Below are positions 17,228 to 26,131 of a stretch of DNA of 64,000 nucleotides, in pieces; the stretch's first letter is position 1, and every line of letters begins with the position of its first letter. The translations under genes were made by a program, and so were the position numbers. The notes under the pieces were generated by a model. The model ran no database searches. It saw only the letters and a list, made by a program, of their open reading frames with translations, and was not told the DNA's origin. The stretch is from JACMQX01 sp040385105 (lineage in GTDB: Bacteria > Pseudomonadota > Gammaproteobacteria > Burkholderiales > Burkholderiaceae_C): NCBI GenBank assembly GCA_040385105.1, contig JAZKHY010000061.1, forward strand, positions 74,239 through 138,238, written 5' to 3'.

Positions 17228-17330
17228 CTTGCGGGCCACTGCGGAACTCGCTGCGTTCGCCTTCGGCTCTCTCCGCTCGGACAACCGCAGTGAGTCAGTT
17301 CACGAAGCGCGCTGCGCGCGCGCCCGCAAG
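17228..17330. repeat. Foldback element A
   Basis: CTTGCGGGC (17228-17236) is complementary to GCCCGCAAG (17322-17330), and CACTGCGG (17237-17244) to CCGCAGTG (17285-17292). A 40-nt core remains. I recall comparable sequences between genes of Comamonadaceae, but no second copy is visible here. Confidence 0.6.
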
Positions 17331-17451
17331 CCATGCGCTGCTCGGCGGTGCCTCCACGGCCGGCCCGTCGCACACACCACTCACCGCGAGATGGGTGTTG
17401 CCTCTGGCGGTGCTGGAAGACGGCGACCGGTTCCTCGCCACCATGCTGGCT

Positions 17452-17684
17452 GCAAGGTTGTGGGTAGGGCTGTGGGCGCGCCTCTGCGGTGCCGAGCATC
17501 GCAGAAATCGAGGGTTGCTCCGCGCAGCGGAGAAGCGAAGGAGCGATTTTGGCCATGGCGCGTTCAGCGCCCATGTCCAAAATCGACCCGTAGCGACCCC
17601 TCGATTTCGAGAAGCGCAGGGGACCCCGAAGCGCAGCGTAGGGGCGCCGCAGTGAAGCGCCCACAGCCCTACCCACAGCCTTGC
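17452..17684. repeat. Foldback element B: nested 233-bp inverted repeat
   Basis: The outer arms 17452-17479 and 17657-17684 match at 27 of 28 positions. Middle arms GAAATCGAGGG (17504-17514) and CCCTCGATTTC (17598-17608) are perfect. Inner arms start CGATTTTGG (17544-17552), opposite CCAAAATCG, and the tip is GGCGC-GTTCA-GCGCC (17557-17571). Spacers between the arms are only partly paired. No transposase gene or clear target duplication is seen. Confidence 0.75.
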
Positions 17685-17914
17685 GCGAGGTACAGGTTGG
17701 AAAGAATCCGCGCAACGCGCGGCCAGTAGTTCTCAGCGCCGCAGGCGCTGCTGTTGAAACGGCAGCTGCGTTTCAACACTTCTAGCCGATTTGGGTTGTC
17801 CCCACCCCCAAGCAGGCGGTTTCCCCCTGTGCCTAGCCGTCTTGACGAGGCATAAAGCAGACATTCGCCGCCTGTGTTAACTTCCGGCCGAGTGAAATCT
17901 GAAAGTTACAACCC

Positions 17915-19456
17915 ATGAGCAGTCTGCAGGAACGCCTCGGCGCGCTGTCTCCCAAAAGGCTCAAAGGCATCCGCCGGGGCATTGAGAAGGAAAGCCTGCG
18001 CGCGTTGCCCACGGGCAAGCTTGCGTTGACGCCGCATCCTGCGGCGCTGGGCTCGGCGCTCACCCACCCGCACATCACCACCGACTTCAGCGAGTCGCAG
18101 GTCGAGCTGATCACCGGCGTGCATGCGGGTGTGGAAGAGTGCCTGCAGGAACTCACCGAAGTCCACCAGGCCACCTACCACGCCATCGGCGACGAAATGC
18201 TCTGGGTGTCCAGCATGCCCTGCGGCCTGCCGACGGACGAGACCATTCCCATCGGCCGCTACGGCTCCTCCAACGTGGGCCGCGCCAAGAGCGTGTACCG
18301 CATGGGGCTGGGCCACCGCTATGGCCGGCGCATGCAGACCATCTCGGGCATCCACTACAACTGGTCGATGCCCGACATCTCCAACGAGGCGTACTTCGCG
18401 CTCATCCGCAACTTCCGGCGCAATGCATTCCTGCTGCTGTACCTGTTTGGCGCATCGCCGGCCGTGTGCTCCAGCTTCGTCGCGGGCCGCCAGCACGACC
18501 TGCAGGAACTCAACGAATGGACGCGCTACATGCCGCACGGCACCTCGCTGCGGATGGGGCGCCTGGGCTACCAGAGCGATGCGCAGGCCACGCTCGCCGT
18601 CAGCTACAACAGCCTGGACGGCTACGGCGCGTCGTTGCAGGAGGCTCTCACCAAGCCTTACCCCGCCTATGAGGCGGTCGGCATCCAGAACCCCGGCGGT
18701 GACTACAACCAGCTGGGCACCACGCTGCTGCAGATCGAGAACGAGTTCTACAGCACCATCCGCCCCAAGCGCGTCATCTACCCCGGCGAGCGGCCGCTGC
18801 ATGCGCTGCGCGAGCGCGGTGTGGAATACCTGGAAGTCCGCCTGATGGACCTCGACCCGTTTGTGCCGGTGGGCATCGAGGCATCGACCATCCGCTTTCT
18901 CGACGTGTTCCTTTTGCATTGCCTCGTCACCGACAGCCCGCCCGACACGCCGCAGGAGATTGCGGCGCTGGCGCGCAACCAGCAGAAGGTGGCCACACGC
19001 GGCCGCGAGCCCGGCCTGATGCTGGAGCGCGGCGGGCGCGAGGTGCTTCTGACGGAGTGGGGCCAGTCCATCGTCGAGCAATGCGCCCCCGTGGCTGCCG
19101 CGCTGGACGCTGCCCATGGCACCACCGCCTACAGCGACACACTGGCCGCCGCAACGGACAGGCTGGCCAACCCGGACTTGCTGCCTTCTGCCCGCGTGCT
19201 GGCATCGGCCGTCAAGGACCACGAAAGCTCATTCGTGAGCTTTGCCCGCGCCCAGTCTGAAAAGACCCGCGAAGAACTGCTGGCAATGCCGTTCCCGGCG
19301 GAGATGCAGCAGCGCTTTGCCGCCGAAGCCCAGGCTTCTGTCGAGGAGCAGCGCAAGATCGAGGCGGCGGACACCATGCCCTTCGAGATCTACCGCCAGC
19401 AGTACCTCTCGCCGGCTCGGCTGGGGCTCGGGCACGCGCTGGCCAAGGCGGCCTGA
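17915..19456 (+). CDS. gshA: Glutamate-cysteine ligase GshA
   Basis: 513 aa, close to the proteobacterial GshA length. Family blocks are present in order: GIEKESLR near residue 22, TTDFSESQVELIT (about 55-67), GRYGSSNVGRAKSVYR, the ATP/Cys region ISGIHYNWSMPD, and EVRLMDLDPF toward the C-terminal third. It condenses L-glutamate with L-cysteine using ATP, the first step of glutathione synthesis in the cytoplasm. A tspO gene begins 1 bp after its stop. The promoter must lie after the palindromic element ending at 17684. Confidence 0.95.
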   Translation: MSSLQERLGALSPKRLKGIRRGIEKESLRALPTGKLALTPHPAALGSALTHPHITTDFSESQVELITGVHAGVEECLQELTEVHQATYHAIGDEMLWVSSMPCGLPTDETIPIGRYGSSNVGRAKSVYRMGLGHRYGRRMQTISGIHYNWSMPDISNEAYFALIRNFRRNAFLLLYLFGASPAVCSSFVAGRQHDLQELNEWTRYMPHGTSLRMGRLGYQSDAQATLAVSYNSLDGYGASLQEALTKPYPAYEAVGIQNPGGDYNQLGTTLLQIENEFYSTIRPKRVIYPGERPLHALRERGVEYLEVRLMDLDPFVPVGIEASTIRFLDVFLLHCLVTDSPPDTPQEIAALARNQQKVATRGREPGLMLERGGREVLLTEWGQSIVEQCAPVAAALDAAHGTTAYSDTLAAATDRLANPDLLPSARVLASAVKDHESSFVSFARAQSEKTREELLAMPFPAEMQQRFAAEAQASVEEQRKIEAADTMPFEIYRQQYLSPARLGLGHALAKAA

Positions 19457-19457
19457 C

Positions 19458-19862
19458 TTGAACGAAAACGCCAGCGCCGCCTGGTACGCCCAGCTCGACA
19501 AGCCCTTCTTCGCACCGCCTGCCGGTGTGTTCGGCCCGGTCTGGGCCGTGCTGTACCTCGTCATAGCCATCACCTTCGGCTATGTGCTGTGGCAATGCGT
19601 CAGGAAGCGCATGCCCTGGAGCGTGTTCCTTCCGTTCGGGCTGAACCTGGTGTTCAACCTGGCCTACTCACCCATCCAGTTCGGTTTGAAGAACAATGAG
19701 CTGGCCAGCGTTGATGTGCTGCTCATCCTGGGCACGCTGGTCTGGGCGCTGGCAACCATATGGAATCGCGTGCGCTGGGTTGCGTACGCAAACGTCCCTT
19801 ACCTGCTCTGGGTGGCGTTTGCGACCGTCCTGCAGCTCACCATCACCTGGATGAACCGCTAG
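19458..19862 (+). CDS. tspO: TspO/MBR family membrane protein
   Basis: 134 aa from TTG 19458; the only ATG codons lie too far inside. Five hydrophobic helices are visible, with family motifs PFFAPPAGVFGPVWAVLYL in the first loop/second helix and FNLAYSPIQFGLKN plus VDVLLILGTLVWAL later. TspO proteins bind porphyrins and cholesterol-like ligands and are linked to oxidative stress and tetrapyrrole regulation. Its start follows the gshA stop by one base, so it is translated from the gshA message. Confidence 0.87.
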   Translation: MNENASAAWYAQLDKPFFAPPAGVFGPVWAVLYLVIAITFGYVLWQCVRKRMPWSVFLPFGLNLVFNLAYSPIQFGLKNNELASVDVLLILGTLVWALATIWNRVRWVAYANVPYLLWVAFATVLQLTITWMNR

Positions 19863-19903
19863 GCAGCGCGTGTTCGCACACGGTCCTGCTCAGCAGGCGG
19901 CCG

Positions 19904-20731
19904 TCAATCCCCGCTGTCGTCACCGAATACGCCGCCCAGCAGGCCGCCTGCCACGCCGCCTGCGGCCAGCCCGCCCAGCACCGAGCCTTCTTCCCGCGAG
20001 CCGCCGCGCTGCGGCGCGGCCGCAAAGATGCGTGAGGCCAGGCGCGAGAACGGCAGGCTCTGCAGCCACACCGTGCCGGGGCCGCCGAGCTTGGCCAGGA
20101 ACAGGCCCTCGCCGCCGAAGAGCGCGGTCTTGATCTTGCCGACGTACTGGATCTCGAAGCTCACTGAGGGCGTGTAGGCCACGACGCAGCCGGTGTCCAC
20201 CATCAGCAGTTCGCCGGCGGCGAGTTCGCGCCTGACCACGGTGCCGCCCGCATGCACAAAGGCCAGGCCGTCGCCTTCGAGCTTCTGCATGATGAAGCCC
20301 TCGCCGCCGAAGAAGCCGGTGGACAGCTTCTGCTGCAGCGCAATGCCCAGCGACACGCCGCGCGCCGCGCACAGGAAGGCGTCCTTCTGGCAGATCAGCG
20401 TGCCGCCCAGCTGCTTCAGGTCCATCGGCAGGATCTTGCCGGGGTAGGGCGCCGCAAAGGCCACCCGGCGCTTGACGCTCGCGTTGTTGGTGTAGATGGT
20501 GGTGAAGAGCGACTCGCCCGTCACCAGGCGCTTGCCGGCGCCCAGCAGCTTGCCAAGAAAGCCGCCCTGCTGCGCGCTGCCGTCGCCAAAGACAGTGTCC
20601 ATCGCAATGCCGCCGTCCATGAACATCATGCTGCCGGCTTCCCCGATGGCGGCTTCGCCCGGGTCAAGCTCGACCTCCACAAACTGCATTTCAGAACCGC
20701 GAATGTCGTAGTCGACCACATCCATAGCCAT
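19904..20731 (-). CDS. AIM24 family protein (TIGR00266-like)
   Basis: 275 aa. The sequence opens MAMDVVDYDIRGSEMQFVEV and has the beta-rich pattern DPGEAAIGEAGSMMFMDGG, then two parallel FFGGEGFIMQKLEG / LFGGEGLFLAKLGG segments typical of the fold. The C-terminus is Gly-rich (GGLAAGGVAGGLLGGVFG). Family members are soluble or membrane-associated and of unknown function; the name comes from a mitochondrial biogenesis gene. It converges on tspO with a 41-bp gap. Confidence 0.85.
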   Translation of the reverse strand: MAMDVVDYDIRGSEMQFVEVELDPGEAAIGEAGSMMFMDGGIAMDTVFGDGSAQQGGFLGKLLGAGKRLVTGESLFTTIYTNNASVKRRVAFAAPYPGKILPMDLKQLGGTLICQKDAFLCAARGVSLGIALQQKLSTGFFGGEGFIMQKLEGDGLAFVHAGGTVVRRELAAGELLMVDTGCVVAYTPSVSFEIQYVGKIKTALFGGEGLFLAKLGGPGTVWLQSLPFSRLASRIFAAAPQRGGSREEGSVLGGLAAGGVAGGLLGGVFGDDSGD

Positions 20732-20794
20732 GGGAAATTCTCCGAAGGGGTTGTTCAGTCCGGGCGTGATGTTATCGCGCCTTCGGGCGCTTCC

Positions 20795-21679
20795 TCAGGC
20801 GCGGTGCAGCTTCATGTTGAAGCGGAACTTCTCGGCCGGATAGAGGTTGACGGAGACTTCGGCGATCTTGTCCGAGGTGGTCTTGTAGGTGCGGCGCACC
20901 TCGACAACGCTCGACGACGGTTCCACACGCAGCCCCTCGGCGATGGCCTCCGGGACGATGCGCACCCGCAGCATCTGCTCCACTTCCACCAGCCTCTCGC
21001 CATACACATCCTCGATCAGGCGCCAGATCGGGCCGCGCTGGCGGCCCATGAGCCGCTCGACGCCTGCATACTCTGCTGCCACAAACACTTCAGTCCAGCA
21101 CACGGGCGCCGCCGCCGGCTCATCGCTCAGGCGAAAGCCCTGCAGTCGCAGCCAGCGCCGGTTGGCCGGCAGTTCCAGCTCGTCGCCGGCCACGTCCTGG
21201 CTGCCGACGACATCAGTGCGTTCCACCACATAGCGGCTTTCGGCCGCATAGGCAATCAGCTCGTCGATGGATGCCACGCGGTGCACGTTGAACGGCGTGC
21301 TGGGAGGAGGGGGCATCACCGTGGTGCCGGAGCCTTGGCGTGACGACACGAGGCCGTCGGTGCGCAGCTGGCGCAGCGCCTCGCGCACGGTGTGACGGCT
21401 TACCGCAAACCGCGTGGTCAGGTCTTCCTCTGTCGGCAGCTGCGAGCCCACCGGGAAGACGCCGCGCAGGATGTCATTGCGCAGGGACTGCACGAGCTGG
21501 CGGTACAGCGGTTCACCCGGGGAGGCCTGCAGCCGCACGGCAGGCCGGGTCTTGCCGGCGGGCTTCGCCGGCGCGGCGGGGGCTTTGGCGCGCGCCGGGT
21601 TCGCCCGGGCGGGCTTCACCGCCTTGGCGGCTGTCCGGGTGGCCCTGGAGGCCTTTGCAGTCTTGGCAGGTTGTGGCAT
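20795..21679 (-). CDS. GntR family (HutC/UTRA) transcriptional regulator
   Basis: 294 aa. An unusual Lys/Ala/Pro tail occupies residues 2-45. The winged helix (about 57-121, PLYRQLVQSLRNDILRG ... SRHTVREALRQLRTDGLV) and a UTRA ligand domain (about 140-285) follow. It is divergent from the aldehyde dehydrogenase operon. TTGTACGTACAA-type palindromes occur in both directions of this gap and in front of other nearby catabolic units, so it is inferred to repress them all, and perhaps itself, until an acyl-CoA or acid ligand binds. The regulator-operator link is inference from position and palindrome type. Confidence 0.88.
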   Translation of the reverse strand: MPQPAKTAKASRATRTAAKAVKPARANPARAKAPAAPAKPAGKTRPAVRLQASPGEPLYRQLVQSLRNDILRGVFPVGSQLPTEEDLTTRFAVSRHTVREALRQLRTDGLVSSRQGSGTTVMPPPPSTPFNVHRVASIDELIAYAAESRYVVERTDVVGSQDVAGDELELPANRRWLRLQGFRLSDEPAAAPVCWTEVFVAAEYAGVERLMGRQRGPIWRLIEDVYGERLVEVEQMLRVRIVPEAIAEGLRVEPSSSVVEVRRTYKTTSDKIAEVSVNLYPAEKFRFNMKLHRA

Positions 21680-21759
21680 GGGGGCAATTCTGCACCAGCG
21701 GCATGGCGCTTGCCTGCGCCTGGCCTGAAGGCCAGGCCGGGCAAATCTTGAATTTCATG

Positions 21760-21771
21760 ATGTACGTACAA
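21760..21771. promoter_or_regulatory. GntR operator site 1 (upstream of gntR)
   Basis: Core TGTACGTACA (21761-21770), a perfect 10-bp palindrome, 82 bp before the gntR ATG. Suggests autoregulation. Confidence 0.75.
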
Positions 21772-21825
21772 AAAAATCAAATTGAAGCATATGAAAAATC
21801 ACGAGAAATTACCAATAAATAAAGC

Positions 21826-21855
21826 TTGACAGTCTTTCATTCTGGAGATTATTCT
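21826..21855 (+). promoter_or_regulatory. Sigma70-type promoter for the aldehyde dehydrogenase operon
   Basis: TTGACA (21826-21831), an 18-bp spacer and TATTCT (21850-21855). Operator site 2 starts 5 bp after the -10 box, where the transcript should begin, a classical repression layout. Confidence 0.65.
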
Positions 21856-21860
21856 CGTAG

Positions 21861-21872
21861 TTGTACGAACAA
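21861..21872. promoter_or_regulatory. GntR operator site 2 (aldehyde dehydrogenase promoter)
   Basis: TTGTACGAACAA, differing from the perfect palindrome by one central base. Overlaps the expected +1, 26 bp before the ATG of the aldehyde dehydrogenase. Confidence 0.8.
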
Positions 21873-21897
21873 ATATGTTGATAAAAAGAGACATGCC

Positions 21898-23385
21898 ATG
21901 ACAGCCACGCCCCACGCCTTTCACAACCACATCGCGGGCCAGTCCGCGCCTTCTGGCAGCGGGCAGCGGTTCACCAGCATCAATCCGGCCACCGGCGGGG
22001 AGTGGGGCAGTTTTGCGGAATCCGGCAAGCAGGACGTGGACGCCGCCGTCCAGGCCGCACATGCGGCCTTCACCGGCGCCTGGGGCAAGCTTTCGCCCAC
22101 GCGGCGCGGGCGCCTGCTGATGGCTTGGGGTGAAAAAATCGCGGGCAGCGCCGAGTCCATCGCGCGGCTTGAATCCGCGCAGAACGGCAAGTTGCTGGCC
22201 GAGATGAAGGCCCAGGCGGGCATCGTCAGGGAGTGGCTCTATTACTTCGGCGGCCTGGCCGACAAGATCGAGGGGCGCGTCATCCCGCTGGAGCGCCAGA
22301 GCGTGCTGAATTACACGCTGCGCGAACCCATCGGCGTGGTGGGTGTGATCGTCCCGTGGAATTCGCCGACCTTCCTCACCATCATGAGCTGCGCGCCGGC
22401 CCTGGCTGCCGGCAACACCATCGTGCTCAAGCCGTCGGAGGTCACTTCTGCATCGGCATTCGAGCTGGCCCGGCTGGCCGAGCAGGCCGGCATCCCGCCG
22501 GGGGTGATCAATGTAGTGACGGGCGCACGCGCCGCCGGGGAGGCCCTGGTGGACCATGAAGGGGTGGCCAAGATCTGCTTCACCGGCAGCGACGGCGCGG
22601 GCCGCGCCATCGCCTCGCGGGCCGGGGCGAGGCTGGCCGGCTGCACGCTGGAGCTTGGCGGCAAGAGCCCGAACATCGTGTTTGGCGATGCGCTGGTGGA
22701 CAACGCGGTTGTCGGCATTCTTTCGGGCATCTTTGCGGCTGCAGGGCAGACCTGCATTGCCGGCTCGCGTGCCTATGTGCACGAGAGCATCTATGACGAA
22801 GTGGTCAGCCGTCTCGTGCAGCGCGCGGGTGCCATCAAGCTCGGCGACCCGCTCGCGCCGGACACGCAGATGGGCCCCGCAGCTACCGCCATGCAGTTGC
22901 AGAAGAATGAAACCATGGTGGCGCGGGCTGTGGAGGCCGGCGCGCAGGTGCTTCATGGCGGCAAGCGGGCCAGCGTCCGGGGGTTCGAGAACGGCTTCTT
23001 CTTCGAGCCGACCATCCTGCACGGCATGACCGGTGACAACCCGATCATGCAGGAGGAGGTGTTCGGCCCGGTGCTGGCCGTGACGCCGTTCCGCGACGAC
23101 GACGAGGTGGTGGCGCTGGCCAACAGCACGAAGTTCGGCCTGGCAGCGGGCGTGTGGACGCGCGACCTGCGCCGGGCGCACACCATGGCCAGGCGGCTGC
23201 AGGCAGGCACCGTATGGATCAACACCTATCGCGCCATGGCCTTCAACTCGCCGTTCGGCGGCTACAAGGACAGCGGCATCGGCCGCGTCAATGGCATGGA
23301 GGCGGTGGACCAGTTCCTGCAGACCAAGAGTGTGTGGTGCGAGATGAGCGACGAGATCCAGGATCCCTTCGTTCTCAAGGTCTGA
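21898..23385 (+). CDS. Aldehyde dehydrogenase family protein
   Basis: 495 aa, standard ALDH length. The NAD-binding region VIVPWNSPTFLTIMSCAPAL, general base E252 (LELGGKSPN) and nucleophile C286 (AGQTCIAGS) are intact, as is the C-terminal PFGGYKDSGIGRVNG. It oxidises an aldehyde to the acid with NAD(P)+. It leads an operon with a TPP enzyme (3-bp gap), a Bug receptor and an FMN 2-hydroxyacid oxidase. That grouping resembles the mandelate pathway logic, in which the TPP enzyme would make the aldehyde this protein oxidises. Confidence 0.93.
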   Translation: MTATPHAFHNHIAGQSAPSGSGQRFTSINPATGGEWGSFAESGKQDVDAAVQAAHAAFTGAWGKLSPTRRGRLLMAWGEKIAGSAESIARLESAQNGKLLAEMKAQAGIVREWLYYFGGLADKIEGRVIPLERQSVLNYTLREPIGVVGVIVPWNSPTFLTIMSCAPALAAGNTIVLKPSEVTSASAFELARLAEQAGIPPGVINVVTGARAAGEALVDHEGVAKICFTGSDGAGRAIASRAGARLAGCTLELGGKSPNIVFGDALVDNAVVGILSGIFAAAGQTCIAGSRAYVHESIYDEVVSRLVQRAGAIKLGDPLAPDTQMGPAATAMQLQKNETMVARAVEAGAQVLHGGKRASVRGFENGFFFEPTILHGMTGDNPIMQEEVFGPVLAVTPFRDDDEVVALANSTKFGLAAGVWTRDLRRAHTMARRLQAGTVWINTYRAMAFNSPFGGYKDSGIGRVNGMEAVDQFLQTKSVWCEMSDEIQDPFVLKV

Positions 23386-23388
23386 GGC

Positions 23389-25020
23389 ATGACAGTGCAG
23401 GACATGACTGTTGCCGGCGTGATCGCGCAGGCCTGTGCAAAGCACGGTGTGAAGCGTGCGTTCGGCGTGCCGGGCGGAGGCAGCTCGCTGGACCTGATCG
23501 AAGCGTTCGGCCATTGCGGCATTGATTTTGTGCTCTGCAGGACCGAGGCCGGCGCCATGCTGGCTGCCGCGGCGGATGCCGAGATCCGCAACTCGTTCGG
23601 CGTGGCAGTCACCACGCAGGGACCGGGCACGGCCAGCGCGATGAACGGGCTTGCGCATTCCGCGCTTGACCGTGCACCCGTGCTCTTCATCAGTGACGGC
23701 TGGACCCAGGCACAGCTGGCTATCGACACGCACCAGGTGTTTGACCAGCGTGCCATGTCGGCCCCTGTGGCCAAGGCCAGCTCGCGGCTGGAAGCCGCGG
23801 ACCCCGCCCCCGAGCTTGACGGCCTGATCGCCCTGATGCTGGCTGCGCCATGGGGTCCGGTGCATATTGAGCTGACCGGCGAGAACGCAAGGCGCGTGGT
23901 CAGCGGTGGCAAGGGCGTGCAGGGCGCCGCCGGCAGCCATGCTGCGAAAGCCCGCGGCCCTTCCACGGGCCATGGCGACGCACCGGCCCTGCTGCGCGCG
24001 GCGAAGCGGCCGGTGCTGCTGGTGGGCCTTGAGTCGCGGGACGAGGGCGCGCCCGCGCGCCTGCTGGAGATGGCGCAGCGCCTGCAATGCCCGGTGCTGG
24101 CCACTTACAAGGCCAAGGGCATCATCAGCGACGAGTCGCCCTGGGCCGTTGGCCATTTCACCGGCGGCGCGGCCGAGGGGCCGTGCATCGCTGCCGCGGA
24201 CCTTGTCATCCTCTGTGGCCTGGACCCGGTCGAGCTGATCGGCAAGCCCTGGACCTGCCAGGCGCCGGTGATCGACGTCGCGCTGGTGGCACATGCGGTC
24301 CATCCTGTGAAGCCTGCTGCCGGCCTGTATGGGCCGCTGGCCGCGAGCCTCGACGCCCTGCTGCCCGCATGCAGTGCCTCGGACTGGAGCGCTTCCGCCA
24401 TTGCAGGTCTGCGCAGCGACATGGCTGCGCGGCTGGCGTACCAGGGCGAGGCAGCCGGCCTGTCGCCCCAGCAGGTGGTGCAGAAGGCCATGGAGGCCGC
24501 CGGGCCTGACCGCCCCGCAGTTACGGTGGACGCGGGTGCCCACATGTTCTCGGCCATGGCCTTCTGGCAGGCGCGGGCTGCAGGCAGCGCGCTCATCTCC
24601 AACGGCCTGGCCACGATGGCGTACGCCCTGCCGGCTGGCATTGCCAGCGCGCTGGCGTCGCCAGAACGGCCCACGGTGGTGTTCACCGGCGACGGCGGAC
24701 TGATGATGTGCGCCGGCGAGCTGGCCACTGCGGCACAAAGCGGCGCGCGGGTCTGCGTCATCGTCTTTAATGACGGAGCCCTCTCGCTCATCGCGCTCAA
24801 GCAGCGCAACCGGGGCATGGCCGAGGCCGGCGTCGTCTGGCCAAGGGCGGACTTTGCGGGCGTGGCGCGAGGCTTTGGCCTGAAGGCCTTCACGGCGGCC
24901 ACCGCGCCGGAGTACGAAGACGCACTGCGCCAGGCATTCCGGCACGACGGCCCCTGCCTGATCGACGTCCATGTGGACCCGTCCGGCTACCGGGCCCAGG
25001 CCCGGTCGCTGCGGGGCTAG
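23389..25020 (+). CDS. Thiamine-diphosphate enzyme, acetolactate synthase/benzoylformate decarboxylase type
   Basis: 543 aa. Pyr domain at the N-terminus with the activating Glu (E53 in CRTEAGAM), GPG at about 80, a central domain, and the PP domain with the GDG Mg-TPP site starting at residue 434 and FND about 27 residues later. It may be a decarboxylase of a 2-oxo acid or a carboligase; the sequence alone does not choose. Context (2-hydroxyacid oxidase and aldehyde dehydrogenase in the same operon) favours decarboxylation of a 2-oxo acid to an aldehyde. The start may instead be ATG 23404. Confidence 0.88.
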   Translation: MTVQDMTVAGVIAQACAKHGVKRAFGVPGGGSSLDLIEAFGHCGIDFVLCRTEAGAMLAAAADAEIRNSFGVAVTTQGPGTASAMNGLAHSALDRAPVLFISDGWTQAQLAIDTHQVFDQRAMSAPVAKASSRLEAADPAPELDGLIALMLAAPWGPVHIELTGENARRVVSGGKGVQGAAGSHAAKARGPSTGHGDAPALLRAAKRPVLLVGLESRDEGAPARLLEMAQRLQCPVLATYKAKGIISDESPWAVGHFTGGAAEGPCIAAADLVILCGLDPVELIGKPWTCQAPVIDVALVAHAVHPVKPAAGLYGPLAASLDALLPACSASDWSASAIAGLRSDMAARLAYQGEAAGLSPQQVVQKAMEAAGPDRPAVTVDAGAHMFSAMAFWQARAAGSALISNGLATMAYALPAGIASALASPERPTVVFTGDGGLMMCAGELATAAQSGARVCVIVFNDGALSLIALKQRNRGMAEAGVVWPRADFAGVARGFGLKAFTAATAPEYEDALRQAFRHDGPCLIDVHVDPSGYRAQARSLRG

Positions 25021-25121
25021 CCGCCGATGGACTGAAGCACCCGACCCCGTTCCCTCCGGCGACGAGACATGTCTGTGATCGCGCCGGCCCAACCCTGACA
25101 GATACTTTGAAGGAGACAACC

Positions 25122-26090
25122 GTGAAATTCAGAACCCGTATCGTCCTGGCTGCATTGCTGGGCCTGAGCATTCTTCCCGCCGTCGCGCAGCAGGCCCAGT
25201 GGCCCACCAGGCCCGTGCGCTGGATCGTCCCGTTTGCCGCCGGCGGCACGGCCGATGCGGCTGCGCGCCACATCGCCCAGAAGCTCACCGAGCGCTGGGG
25301 CCAGCAGGTGCTGGTGGACAACAAGCCGGGCGCCAACACGGTGATCGCGGCGGTCGAGGCCGCCCGCGCCGCGCCGGACGGCTACACGCTGTTCCAGCCG
25401 ATCAACTCGACGCTGACGGTGAACCAGTTCGCCTTCTCCAAACTGCCTTATGACGGCCTGCGCGACTTCACGCCCATCGGCCTGCTGGCCTCCGTGCCGC
25501 TGATCTTCGTGGCCAGCGACAACATGCCCGCCAGGTCCATGACCGAGCTGATCGCGATGGCGAAGAAGTCGCCCGACGGCATCACCATGGGCGGCGGTGT
25601 CGTGGGCGTGCAGCTGGCTGCCGAGCGCTTCATGCGCGATGCGGGCGTCAAGGTGCGCTATGTGGCCTACAAGAGCGGCGCCGACGTGACCAAGGGCCTG
25701 CTGTCGGGCGAGATCCAGTCCGGCCTGGACGGCGTGCCCGCCTATCCGGCGCTCTTCAAGGCCGGCAAGCTCAGGCCCCTGGCAACCAACAGCCCCCGGC
25801 GCATCTCGGCATTGCCGGACGTTCCGACGCTGACGGAGCTCGGCCTGAAGAATTCCGAAGCGCCGATGTGGCACGGCCTGATGGCACCGGCCGGCCTGCC
25901 GGCGGACATCCAGAAGAAGATCGCTGCAGACCTGCAGGTGGTGCTGGCCATGCCGGACCTGCGCGAGAAGATGGGGGCACTCGGCCTGGAAGCCACCTTT
26001 GCCGGTCCTGACGACCTGGTCAAACTCATCAAGACCGAATCCTCCAACATGGGTCCGCTCGTCAAGGACCTTGGCATCAAGATGGACTGA
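25122..26090 (+). CDS. Bug/TctC family extracytoplasmic solute receptor
   Basis: 322 aa. GTG 25122 is preceded by AAGGAG (25110-25115). A signal peptide (FRTRIVLAALLGLSILPAVA) leads to the Bug fold with VRWIVPFAAGGTADAAARHI, DNKPGANTVIAA and APDGYTLF near the front. Bug proteins bind carboxylates in the periplasm and feed TctAB permeases or signal to sensors. No tctA or tctB is present nearby, so it is an orphan receptor here. Third gene of the aldehyde dehydrogenase operon. Confidence 0.93.
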   Translation: MKFRTRIVLAALLGLSILPAVAQQAQWPTRPVRWIVPFAAGGTADAAARHIAQKLTERWGQQVLVDNKPGANTVIAAVEAARAAPDGYTLFQPINSTLTVNQFAFSKLPYDGLRDFTPIGLLASVPLIFVASDNMPARSMTELIAMAKKSPDGITMGGGVVGVQLAAERFMRDAGVKVRYVAYKSGADVTKGLLSGEIQSGLDGVPAYPALFKAGKLRPLATNSPRRISALPDVPTLTELGLKNSEAPMWHGLMAPAGLPADIQKKIAADLQVVLAMPDLREKMGALGLEATFAGPDDLVKLIKTESSNMGPLVKDLGIKMD

Positions 26091-26131
26091 GCGCCGATGC
26101 AAGACGCTGCTGCACGCCGGGGAACCACCGC

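Larger units (their letters stand above)
17084..17914. other. 830-bp gene-free region rich in palindromes
   Basis: Contains a terminator (17117-17137), one foldback (17228-17330), a large nested foldback (17452-17684) and the gshA promoter region. Open frames here are reading-frame by-products of the GC-rich repeats: they lack ribosome sites and any recognisable domain. Base usage (runs such as GCGCGCTGCGCGCGCG) differs from the coding flanks. Confidence 0.7.

Noticed and set aside
17143..17655. 170-codon frame within the palindromic gap before gshA
   Set aside because: Runs through inverted repeats, has no ribosome site and no domain; treated as repeat sequence.
19789..19800. TTGCGTACGCAA palindrome inside tspO
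   Set aside because: Resembles the GntR site but has GC changes in both halves and sits within coding sequence; probably chance.
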